Source: Aphanomyces cochlioides (lineage: Eukaryota > Oomycota > Saprolegniomycetes > Saprolegniales > Verrucalvaceae). Taken from it: a DNA stretch of 64,000 nt. The stretch spans positions 496,001 through 560,000 of the forward strand of contig JAHQRK010000019.1 of the NCBI GenBank assembly GCA_019828595.1, written 5' to 3'. The notes under the pieces were generated by a model. That model saw only the letters and a list, made by a program, of their open reading frames with translations. It had not been told where the DNA came from and did not search any database. The translations under genes were made by a program, and so were the position numbers. Below, piece after piece: positions 12,184-22,800 of the stretch; the first letter of the stretch is position 1, and every line of letters starts with the position of its first letter.

Positions 12184-12864
12184 GGCGGGGGAAATTCAAT
12201 ACAAAACGCGACACGATGTCCGGGTTGAAACCTTGCGGTCCCCAAAAAATGCCATTCTGAGATGGGCCGGAGCAGCTCCTCTCTTGGACCTATCATTTGG
12301 AGCGTCCACCTTGTGGTTGCGACGGCAATGCATCATGCGGAGTTGTACCTTGGATGCATGCTTGATATTGTTGGCGGGAAGATGACGAGGTCATTACTCT
12401 CTCTGTACGTGGCACTTTGTCGAGTGTTGTTGCAAAACGAGACGTTCATCTTTGAACTTGGCGAGCGAGATACATTTTCCACCGCTAGCTTTCGCTCGTA
12501 TGTGTCAATGGAGACCACGCATACAAGTGCATGTCGGCGATGCTTTCTTCATCTCATGCTCATCGAATGTTCTTTTTCCTCTGAAATTCCCACAAAGTAG
12601 TTGTCCATGTCGTCGTGGATCTCAACGCCTTCTTAAGATTGCATGCTCATCCTTGGAGGGCTTCACAAGAGCGCTACTGATTCGGTAGATATACTGCAGA
12701 GTTCCCATCTCATTTCGGTGAGATCTTGAGCGCCATGACGAGTGATGAAGAGTCGGTTTTGTAGAGGATGCGCCATGGTGGGCTGCAGCCTGCTCTTCTG
12801 GACTGCCTCTCAGTGCGCGATCCAAGCACACAGTTGAACGATCCAGATCTTTTCAATCACGTTT
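12184..12864. other. intergenic, nothing convincing
   Basis: Upstream region of the Cys/His-repeat gene. Several open frames of 60-110 codons overlap each other on both strands, but none has a recognisable domain or a compositional bias that would make it stand out. Confidence 0.35.
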
Positions 12865-13341
12865 TCAAACCCAAGGCGGCTTCTCCACACAATCAGAGAA
12901 CGAATTATTACAGTAGTCACGCTCTTTCATTCCCAACAGAGTATCTCCCTTCATGGTCTGCCTCCATTGACTTGGAAGGGCGATTCTGTCTTGAATTTTT
13001 CCCTGTCCTGTCTGCACTGGCATGGGTACAAAAAAATGAGATTTATCTTGGCTTTTGTATACTCGTGTAACAACCCAACGATCATCTCGGAAATCTTCCA
13101 ACTCAGACGACATGAAGCACAGACTGGATGATTGCCAGTCGTTCAGTTGCTCCGTGTCAATCTCAAGACGAGCTTCCTCTTCGATATCCTTTTGAGACTC
13201 CATGTGCAGTCTAGCTTGATATCTTGCCCCCCGTTGGTCGTCCAGAAGTAGCAGAGCCATGGCAAATTTCGACCGACCAGCACATAATGGTGCCATGTGT
13301 CGGTTCAAAAATTTTGGGAGATCGCAGACAGCAGCATGCAT
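12865..13341 (-). CDS. hypothetical protein, uncertain
   Basis: A 158-codon minus-strand frame. The middle part (KDIEEEARLEIDTEQLNDW, then ELEDFRDDRWVVTRVYKS) has amphipathic, protein-like composition, whereas the ends look less convincing. An internal Met at about residue 47 is an alternative start. No family recognised. It sits in a gene-poor, repeat-containing stretch and may be a remnant. The call rests on composition alone. Confidence 0.25.
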   Translation of the reverse strand: MHAAVCDLPKFLNRHMAPLCAGRSKFAMALLLLDDQRGARYQARLHMESQKDIEEEARLEIDTEQLNDWQSSSLCFMSSELEDFRDDRWVVTRVYKSQDKSHFFVPMPVQTGQGKIQDRIALPSQWRQTMKGDTLLGMKERDYCNNSFSDCVEKPPWV

Positions 13342-13395
13342 CTGGCGCGATCTATGGCAACGCTCTTTCTCGGCTTGACACTGGTCTAGACTCTA

Positions 13396-13848
13396 CTACT
13401 CCGTTCCGCATTACTGGAACGCTTGATCTTTGACCTGCCCGCAAAAATCAAGTATTTTGAGTTTTATGACGCTTCAAAATCGCTTTTAAAGCGATTTATC
13501 TCAGCTTTCAAGCAAATACATTAGGTTATTTATTTTCGAAGCTTAAACTTCTGTTTTAACATCGAAACGAAACTGCCACCCATGTACAAAAACAAAATCC
13601 CACCGGACTTGAAATTTGTATTGAAAATATTAACTACGAGAGGTTTTCATTCAGAAGATTCCTGTAATAATTAATTTACATAAAAAAGTTTAATTATACC
13701 TAGGTGACGACTGAAAAAGGCATTATTTTTGATAATTCACGAAGTGTTTTTGCCAATAGGATCCTTCAAAAACTTTTCGTCCAATCAGTTACCGATATTT
13801 GTTTTCGGGGTCAAGGATCAAGCGTTCCTCTAATGCGGAACGGAGTAG
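13396..13848. mobile_element. MITE with 39-bp TIRs, TA duplication
   Basis: A 453-bp non-coding element bounded by 39-bp terminal inverted repeats at 13396-13434 and 13810-13848, with three mismatches. The ends read CTACTCCGTTCCGCATTA and the complement. Both sides are flanked by TA (13394-13395 and 13849-13850), the duplication made by Tc1/mariner transposases. The terminal sequence resembles Stowaway-type plant MITE ends (CTCCCTCCGT). The interior is AT-rich and has no ORF, so it would need a transposase in trans. Confidence 0.8.
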
Positions 13849-13850
13849 TA

Positions 13851-14388
13851 CATGGCACACAAGTCCATCCTCGCCGCGCTTGGACACCTCAATGGTTGTC
13901 TGGCAAGTTTGACATTGTGACAATCTACTGTACCTCCGACTGAATACTGTACAGCCAGGCAGACTCGTTCACGTCCTTGACATGACGCCGTGGGTGTGTC
14001 CACCACAGACAACCCATCTACAGTACGACGATCACCTAGGGATATTTGTCGACTCTGGCGTTTAAACTTTAGCAGGAATTTGTCATGCACTCGAGACACG
14101 AGTGGCAACTTTCGAGCAACAATTAGGCGACAGGAGCTTCTTTTCATGCGGTGTGTCACTGATTGGCTTTTTTCGTCAATTTTTCACGGAAACATTGTCG
14201 CACGACGATTTGACACCATTGTGATTGCTGTCTCGAGCCTCTTGACCTCCTTGGACGTCGTCTGCGATGCCACAATGTCTACAAGTACATGTACCTCATT
14301 TACCAGTGTGAACACGACGGCGACAGGTCAAAATGGCCCCAGAGTACCTCCAAAGGGTGGAATATATATAGTAAATGAGCACTAGAGT
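13851..14388. other. intergenic
   Basis: Spacer between the TA-flanked MITE and the 3' end of the zinc-finger gene. The plus-strand frame at 13990-14385 has no recognisable domain. Nothing supported. Confidence 0.35.
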
Positions 14389-15600
14389 TTACACGCGAGG
14401 AGGAGCATTGCCGTCGCCGCCTTCGCTTTGCGCTGGCGACGGAGGATTCAGACCAGCTAGCGCCGCCGCGGCTGCAGCAGGAGCGGGATTTGCACCGTTG
14501 GGTTGTTGTTGCGGGGAGGATTCACCTGGACGACCACGCAGCACGAACTCGTTGACGAGACCGTTCAAATTGCTCAAGTTGGCATCGACGCCTGTGAGTA
14601 CTTGACCGAGGTGCTGGTTCGCTTCGGAAAGAGCATTGCATCGGTGCGTCAAGAGCATGATTGTTTCCTCGGCGCGAACAAGACGCTGCCCCATGCGGTC
14701 CAACATGTTTTCCCATTGGTTTTCAATGTGGTGTTGCTCTTGCATTTGGAGGTGATGAAGCGTGTGGTGGTGTTGCTGCGCAACGTGGTGCATGTGCGGG
14801 TGATCGTCGTTCAAGAGGCCCTTGATGCCAGCCCCACCGTCGCGTTTCACATGTCGGTCAACATCTTCTCGGCCCATCGCTGGATGGCCGCCGAGTTGGC
14901 TTGCATTCGCCGCGGCAATGACAGCAGCCATTCGGTGTCGCTCTTCCTCGATTCGTTCGTGGTTGTTTCGATCCATCGCCTCATTGTGGTTGGGATGATA
15001 GGATGGAGGGAGGTGGTGTGGATGATGTCCATTTTGAATTGGGTGATGCAACGGCGGTGGAGCATAATAGTGCTGGGGAGGGAGCTGCTGTTGATGATGC
15101 GCCGCCTGTTGCTGGGCCCGTCGACGTTGATCCATTTCTCGTGCCCACGCTTCATGATGATGGGGACTTTGTTGCTCGACTTCACCATTGTTAGGCGGTC
15201 CATTCTGTGGTGGTGGTTGTTGTCCATTCTGGTCGTTGAGCAGTTCATTGATGCCGCGTTTCTCTTTGCGTTGTTTCGGTTTGCGCGTCGAGATGGCGGG
15301 AGAATTGCTGCTCGTCGTAGGTTGTCGTTCTTCTTTCGGCGAGTCGTCTTCCTCTGTATCTTCCATCGCTTCGTTCTCGTCCGCGCCTTTGTCGTCGACA
15401 ATCACACCGGGGGCCGCGACTTCGACATACTTGTCTCGAAACTTTCGGGACGACGGGTGTCCATTCTCCTTGTGGATCCGATCCCAGTGGCAATGCACGG
15501 CGTTATATCCGATCGTCTGTCCTGCTTTGTGGCAGATCGTACAGCGGTAGCGCTGATCTTTCTTGGCCTTGGAGCGCACTTGGACTTGATCGTCGCTCAT
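14389..15600 (-). CDS. zinc-finger, His/Gln-rich coiled-coil protein
   Basis: A 403-aa protein from the ATG at 15600 (MSDDQVQVRSKAKKDQRYRC). Residues about 19-45 hold a single zinc-finger-like motif, CTICHKAGQTIGYNAVHCHW followed by DRIH, with two Cys and later His residues in C2H2/BED-like spacing. An acidic Ser/Glu segment and a basic patch (RKPKQRKEKR, a likely nuclear signal) follow. Next comes a long region rich in His, Gln, Pro and Asn (HHHEAWAREMDQRRRAQQQ). Near residue 320-370 a heptad-like stretch (LDRMGQRLVRAEETIMLL) could be a coiled coil, and the end is Ala/Pro-rich. A nuclear DNA- or chromatin-binding role is a reasonable inference. The frame stays open upstream to 16041. I prefer the internal ATG because the zinc finger follows it closely and the upstream part has no domain. 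Confidence 0.7.
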   Translation of the reverse strand: MSDDQVQVRSKAKKDQRYRCTICHKAGQTIGYNAVHCHWDRIHKENGHPSSRKFRDKYVEVAAPGVIVDDKGADENEAMEDTEEDDSPKEERQPTTSSNSPAISTRKPKQRKEKRGINELLNDQNGQQPPPQNGPPNNGEVEQQSPHHHEAWAREMDQRRRAQQQAAHHQQQLPPQHYYAPPPLHHPIQNGHHPHHLPPSYHPNHNEAMDRNNHERIEEERHRMAAVIAAANASQLGGHPAMGREDVDRHVKRDGGAGIKGLLNDDHPHMHHVAQQHHHTLHHLQMQEQHHIENQWENMLDRMGQRLVRAEETIMLLTHRCNALSEANQHLGQVLTGVDANLSNLNGLVNEFVLRGRPGESSPQQQPNGANPAPAAAAAALAGLNPPSPAQSEGGDGNAPPRV

Positions 15601-16867
15601 GTGTGTGTGTTCAAGTACTCCTTTGTTCGAAAGTGGGGATATACCTCTAACGGCCGTACGTAGGATAGGTTTGCCCCACGTCCCAGCCGGGTATTCTTCG
15701 TGGGTTAAACCTTTAACGCATGGGAAAAACACGTTTAAACGTCCAAGAACACCCAAGTACCGAATTGGGAAGTACTTCAACATTGTGCCAGTTGGGGTGA
15801 AAATACTGAAGGAATGTTTATATACTGGACAGCGTGGAGTTGAAATTTCCTTAAAAAAGTTCATTTGTCTTTTGGGATCGAAGAAAGTGGGTGGCTTGTC
15901 CAACGACTGGTTTGCAACGACAGCACGTGTCGCTTTGATCAAGTGACGAAGTCTCGATCTTTTGTCACCTCGTGCGGAAGAATTGATGACGAACGACAAA
16001 CGCGCTGGCGTCGTCGTTCCCATCGGTCTTTCTGGCGACACACTCTACTTTGACAGCAGTGGTTGATTTGTCAGAATACGTTGATGGTTCGTCATCCTCG
16101 GCAAGTGCTTTTGAAACAAGGAAGGAGGGGGGCGGGGCAGTCAGTGAAGACACTCGCCCTTACAAGGAGTGTTGGAATAATGTTGGCAAAGTGAACATGG
16201 GCGATTATCCATGTCACTTGGTTGACTCGTTGGTCGCGAGTAATCACGTCACGCCAAGTCGACTCTCGCTGTGGAGTACATTTGTACTTGTCGCTGTCGA
16301 GTACTAATCTCGTGGCAGTCGTCATGACGATGCAAATGTATGGGTGGGGGCAAGGTCACGACGGTGAAATATTTCACCACGTTACTGTACTTTGACAGGA
16401 CTGAAGTACTTGGTTAAGGCAATTCCGCAACTATCCTCACCATTGCATACATTGATCAAGTACAAACGGGTTTCGTGGAGTGGCACCAGTTGAGCTGCCA
16501 CATCCTCGTTGTTCGTTGTCTTGGAGGCGTGTCAAGCACTGGCGCCGAGGAATTCAGTCGATCTCGCCAGCTTTCGCATGCCTGATGCAGCCGGAGTGGC
16601 CTAGAAAGCCGGCTGGACCAGAGAGAGAGAGAGGACGGTGTCGTCGTCAACTTGGACGACGGTCGTCATGGCAACTAAGACAGACTCGTATGTGGGACAA
16701 GACCGCAGAGGAATCAACTCTGGGTCATGGACATGTTATCACCGTGGCGCTGCGGATTGAGAATCGGCCATTACACCAGAGTTGTTTCAGTGGCTAAATA
16801 TACACCAAACAAGCTTGATTGTACACAAAACCGCCTCGCGCGGCCACATGCGATAGAGCGACAACTC
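15601..16867. other. divergent promoter region
   Basis: About 1.27 kb between the starts of the zinc-finger gene (minus) and the ARM-repeat gene (plus), so it should contain both promoters. The sequence TACTTTGACAG occurs twice, near 16045 and 16388. Open frames here (16050-16307, 16480-16797) have no recognisable domain. Confidence 0.4.
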
Positions 16868-19800
16868 ATGGACGAAGTCGACACGATCCAACTTGACGTC
16901 GTTGGCATTCTCAATGCCCTCGTTGCTGGAGACGACCTCAGCGGACTCTTTGCAGTACGTCCATTCTATCTGGATGGTTCGGTGTGATTCACCGAGTTGG
17001 CGTAGAAAAATGCCTTCTCGGCGCTGCTCAAACATCTCCGAAGCCGCGATGGTGCCGTGCTGCTTCATCGACATTGCGGCGAACTCACAATCGTCGGCGT
17101 CCTTCGGCGACTCGCCAACGTCGCAGTCGTCCAGTCGTACGGATTTGTCGTCATACGAAAGTTATGCTGCGTTTGCATGGAAAGCAATCGCATCCTCGTC
17201 GACCATGGCGCTTTGGAATTGATCTCCGAGGCCTTGCGACGCTTCCCCAATGATACAATCCTGCAGGTAGAAACTCTAGAGAACGCTAAAAGGTCATGCA
17301 CGCTCTGTCTTGCAGGCATCAGCATGTGGCGCGCTGCTTCCGTTTGTCAAATACGTAGCCTCGTCGAGCATCGACGCGGTGATGTCGCTGGGCGTGCTGC
17401 CGCTGCTCGTTCGATTGTTTCTCTTTCAGTCCGAGCAACACCCTCGCCAAATTGTCATCTACGCTGCGATGGGTACGCTCCATACGCTGGAGCTAGCTCT
17501 AAGCATGTGCTGCGTGTAGTTTTAGTTGAAATGTGTGACCACCGAGGGCAACTCGTGATCGACCGCCTGCTCGCCGCGACGGCTCTCGCTTCAGACAACG
17601 AGTGGCGCTTTGTCGAAGTGGTAGTTGGGATGCTCAAGGCGAGCTCGAAAGCTGAAGACGACCGCAAATTTTGCTGCGCCTTGTGCACGCTCTTGCTCTG
17701 GTACGACCCGCTCAATCAACTTCGCCACAGTCGAGATCTTCTCGTAGCTTCATGTCGATCGACAGGACGGTGACGAGAGTTGTGGAGGAAATAGGAGCCA
17801 TTCAGACTGTCTCCCACGCCATGGTCAAGTATTCCAACGATGCAGGTGGAGCTATCGCGATGCATCTTCATGCGTGATGGCCTCGACTGTCTAGGGATTG
17901 TCAAGTACTCGTCGACAGTGTGCCAGCAGCTTGCAAAATCGTCAAAACCATCGCCAAAGAAACTCAGCAAGACAAGAAAGCTCTCGTCCCCGAAATCTCC
18001 AAAGACGAGGCCTGCTGACGGCGTCGTCTATGATGTCCAGCTACCGACAGTGTCGACACCGACGAAGGACGCGCAAAGCGCAGCGAGAATAGCTCGGACG
18101 TACGGCATCAAGGAAAACAAGTTGCTCTCAGCGTATGGTTTTGCCAAACCGACAGAGCCAAGGGAGTCGAAGCAAAACCTGCGACCAAGTCCCTCCGACC
18201 CGACGCTGCCATCGCTTGGACATAAAGCTCAGAGCAAGTCGGAAGCATCGCCGCCCCCAAGCCAGCCCATGGCTCCAGTTTCCCCTCCAAAACGTGCCCC
18301 ATCTAAAACCATGCAGCCTTCACCCCCCAAGCCCACCATGGCACGGGCCATTGATGCGTCTCCGCGCGCCAAGAAAGGAGGCTCCCATGTCGTACGCGTC
18401 GCAACAGTATCGCCACGTTCCCCGCAAATTATAATTGATCGGGACTTCCACGCGGATGCCAAAGCTCCGTCAGGGAAAGCCCACGAGGCCAAACGTCCCA
18501 AACGACACTCCACTGGGGCATCACCGAAGAAGCAAACACCGCGGACACCCCCAAGGCCAGATGATAAAGCTCACTCTCCGCGGGAAAAGCCCGTCGCGGA
18601 GGCTTGGAAACCCGTGGAATCCAACGACAGCGAGCATAGTCCTCTTGAGAAACTTTCTCCAAACCCTGATGCTCCAATTCTAAACGCGACCAACTCGTCG
18701 AGCAAATTAAGTCCATTGACGTTCAATCCCCCTCGAGTCGCGATGGAGTTTCCCCCCGAAGTCGACGAGTCGACTCAATTATGTGTGCAATCCTCGCGGA
18801 TGGCTGGGCAGCTGGTTCGGGGGTGGATCTACGAATCAGTCGAAGACATGGCGTTGGCCTCCTCTCGCCAGGGCTCTCGTAGCCATGACGTAGCTCAAGA
18901 AGATCCTCCAACCTCTGAAGAAATGCTGATTGAAATTGGATCCAAGCCTCAAGTGGAACGCAAAAAAGAAAGTCCCGGAGATCTGGCTTTTGTTCTCACG
19001 GACGTCCCCACTTCGGCCACGATACCAATTCCAGTGGACGCTTCGACATTGAATTTGCGCGACGACGACGCAAGGCAAGGAAGTGAATTGATTTCAAGTG
19101 CCGCCTCGGACTCAACGTCGAGGCAACACGACGAGTCCGTCGATGAAAATGCTTCAAGTTGTCAAGAAGCTTCGAGTGTGAATTTACCAGACGTGGAAAG
19201 GACTGCGTTGGATTTATTAGCGCCACCGTCGAGGCAATCACGCATTCTGGACGACACAGACGCTGCAGAACGACCAACTGAGGCTGGAATAGCTCCAGAG
19301 AGTAAGGAAACATGCCCAGTCGTGATAGTAGATGCGCTTACTTCATATGCTTGTGACGATTTCGAAGAAAATGATGAAAGTCCAAGGCTACAACAAGTAG
19401 AGCAAGTCCATGGTGACGCTCCCGACAACGCTGACGTGGTGGTCGATGTGTCAGTATCGCTTCTTGCTGCCAGCATCGTGCAATCTTGGATATTCGAGAC
19501 AATATTTGAATGGAGCCATCGTCCAAAGGCGACAACCTCCGAGATCCAAGCCGAGGTGGCGTCTCTAGATCTGTCACCCGATGTGGAATTCAACGAGTCG
19601 ACTGGCTTCAGCGATGGAGCTGATGAGGCGATTTACACTCCAATCGACCGTGAAGACGATGAATTGGATGCTCACGTTGTCAAGTCACTCTTGGCAGGTC
19701 AGTTGGTGCATTGCTGGATTTACGAAGCGTTTGAAAACGTTGTGGAGAGCACGACAAGTGAAGAATCTCGTCCGACGATCGGCATTTCCATTGCTACAAT

Positions 19801-22800
19801 TTTGAGCGAGGTGGACATTTCGTTTGACGCCCAAGCGCTTGAAACATTTATGGAGCCGTTGGAAGGTCAAGACGGACTCTCTTGTGAGGTCGAAGACTCA
19901 ACGCACTACGTGGCATCTTCACTGCTAGCTTATCAACTGGTGCAAGCTTGGATTTATGAAACAATGGACAAACTTGCAACGCTTCCCCTCGCCTCCACCG
20001 TCGACTTACCACGAGGTGGAGATTTCAATCTTCCCGGTGACCTCTCAAGCAAAGCAGTGAAAGAAGATCACACGGAGATGGTTCTTTCCATCCAAGCCGC
20101 GCGACTTGCGTCGCAACTCGTGCGTTGCTGGATGTACGAAGCCGTCGACCGTGTTGTGCAATTTTCATGGCAGCCCCATGAACATGGAAAGGCGAGTCCC
20201 AACAAGAGTAAAGTCAGAAGCGAAGCTATCCAAGCATGTGCTCGAAAAGATCACGCAGTAGTATTGAATCCACCCCTGAGGCTAAGCGGGCTCCTTGTTA
20301 CGGACGACGAAGACGAAGATGCGACTGACAATTCAAGCAGTGTAGAACGAGCTCAACTAGCTCACCTCTTAGTTCAAACGTGGCTCTATGAGACTCTTGA
20401 CAATATCGTCCAGGAGACTATTCAACCACTCAAGCAACTATCTCCACCGTCAGTCCACGACTCTGTTGCGCCAACCGACGAGCCATCGCTCCCGTCGAGC
20501 CAAACGACGACTGTCTTTGGCTCAGTCAGTGAATTATCGCCCTCTGGGAAAGAAAGCAGCAACGCTGTAGAGCTGAGTGACGACAGTGAGTTAGCAATCG
20601 TTGCTGGGATGTTTGCCAGCACACTTGTGCGAGCTTGGTGCTACGAAGCCATGGTTGAAATTACATACCAATCAACGCGACGCCAAACAACACAAGTTGT
20701 CGACGACGAACCAGTGTACGACGACGACTTTGACATGGACGAACAGTCAGAGGACGAGCAAACAAATGTGAATGCCTTTGCTGTAGATGCAAATGTGGAC
20801 TCGATTGCTCTTGCGTTGTTTGCAAAGAACGTTGTGCATGCTTGGATCTACGACACGCTTGAAAGAGTCGAAGCGCCTGAAGCTGTCGGCTGCACATTTG
20901 AACCTGTACCAGAGCCAATTCACATGGAATATCATGAAATCGAAGACTCGACGATGAAAGCTGCCAAGCATACTGAGTCTGCGGCGTCAGGAACTGTCGA
21001 CGACGACCTGGTTTGTGTTCAAACTGCGTTGGTGGCTGTGCAGCTCGTTCAAGGTTGGCTGTATGGAGCCATTGACAGAATCACCGTCGAATCCACTGCC
21101 TCGAAGCTACAATGTCGTCGTCCTGAGGATGAATCGCCGCTTGATTCGCAGTGTGCAGCTCAAGGCGTACCTGCTTTAAAGAACGGAACCGAGGACGAGG
21201 ACGGCTTGGATTGTGTCTCGATCGAGGCGTCTCTTTTAGCCAAACATTTCGTCCTTGCATACATGTCAGAAGCTCTGCACGAAGTTTCCCAAGCATCCGC
21301 TCAATCGCAGAGTGACAGGGACCCAGAAGTCAGCGGCCCAGCAGCGCTACCGACGCCTGACGACGATACAAACGTCGAAGTGAATGTTGCCACGGCTGTG
21401 ATTGCAAGACGACGCAGTCAGGGATGGATTTACGATTCGATTGAGAGAGTTCTGTCAACTTTGTTGCCCAAGAGCGAGGAATCACTCATTTCTAGCTCAA
21501 CAGCGCAGTCCACTACTTTGGTTGATGGTCCCGATACGACGCAAGAAGATGTGAATGTCTCGTCGGCTATCATGGCAAGACGGCTCAGTCAAGGATGGAT
21601 TTACAGCTCCATGGACAGAATCCTCTCAGACTTCGTGATGCCGGGCCAGAGGGAGGTGGTTGTCCAACTGCAAACTGCAGAGGACGACAATGTTTTCATG
21701 GCACTAGCCACCTCCACGGCTATCGACGGCAAGCTGCAGGAGGAGCATGAAACGAGCTTGTCAGTCAATCAGTCGCTTCTTGCAAGGCAATTAGTTCAAG
21801 GTTGGCTCTACGAATGCATGGCTTGCATTGTCGAAAGCATTGCGTACGCTGTTGAAGAGCCATCCTTGCCAACAAAAGCACAGAGTCCATCGTCACCAGC
21901 GCCGCAGATTCAAACATCCTCGCATGCAATTGACTCGAGGGTTGGTGTGACTAGCCTAGCAGCAGAGATCTCCCACGCCTGCATCGTCGAAGGTTTCCTC
22001 CATGCCTCTCAGGCGATCCTGAACTCTCACTCGACTCTGTTCATCGACGATGGTGTACTTCAGCACTGCGATTCTTCCGCATCACTTCAGCCATCCTCGT
22101 CGTCAGCTTCCATCTTGTTCTTCGACGATGGCATGCTCCTCGCTGGGGAACCAAGTGAAGGCTTTCTTCAGCGTGGCAGGGATCCTGATGAACTAGTGGC
22201 GATCGCTTTCATGGCGGGGCAGCTCGTACGAAGCGTGATTTACTCGACCGTTGAAGAAATCGCTCACAACGCCAACAAATCGCCAAGTCGGCATGAAAAT
22301 CCTTCTCTACAATTTGAAAATCTTCCCATGGAGCAACCGAATGAATCTTCGCTGACGTCCACTCGATCTCAAGCGCCCTTGAGCGTCTCCTTGGCAATGC
22401 TAGCAGGCCAACTTGTCCAGTGTTGGATCTTCCATGCACTTGTTCAAGTCTTGCCGACAGAATCCCAAACTGTGCACGTTCCAGTAGGCACGCACAACGT
22501 GGAAGAGCAAAACGCTCGAGAGCTGCGAGACAACGAGATTGAAATTTCATTCATGGCTGGTCAACTCGTTCGCTTGTGGCTCTACGAGACGATGCAAACT
22601 GTCGTGGAGTTCTCGACGCGACCTCATGAACATGACGCTGGAATTCAAAGCGAAGCTCAATCCTTGGGCTTGCAAGCGTCGGTGGAGACTAAGAACACTG
22701 ATGACGCTTCTCAAACTTGTCATGGTGAATTGCTAGAGGATGAAGCTCACGATATGTCTTCCATCTTGGTGGCAAATCTTCTCGTTCGAGCTTGGGTTTA

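Noticed and set aside
14503..15663. 386-codon plus-strand frame and related frames
   Set aside because: Antisense to the His/Gln-rich zinc-finger gene. Its Val/Leu/Arg-rich translation mirrors the repeat composition and has no domain.
15601..16041. 147-codon N-terminal extension of the zinc-finger gene
   Set aside because: The frame is open, but the extension has no domain and overlaps the expected promoter, and the ATG at 15600 leads directly to the zinc finger.
17710..17765. Alternative 65-bp version of the fourth ARM-gene intron
   Set aside because: It preserves frame, but the 47-bp version fits the size of neighbouring introns and is used in the model. Only transcripts can decide.
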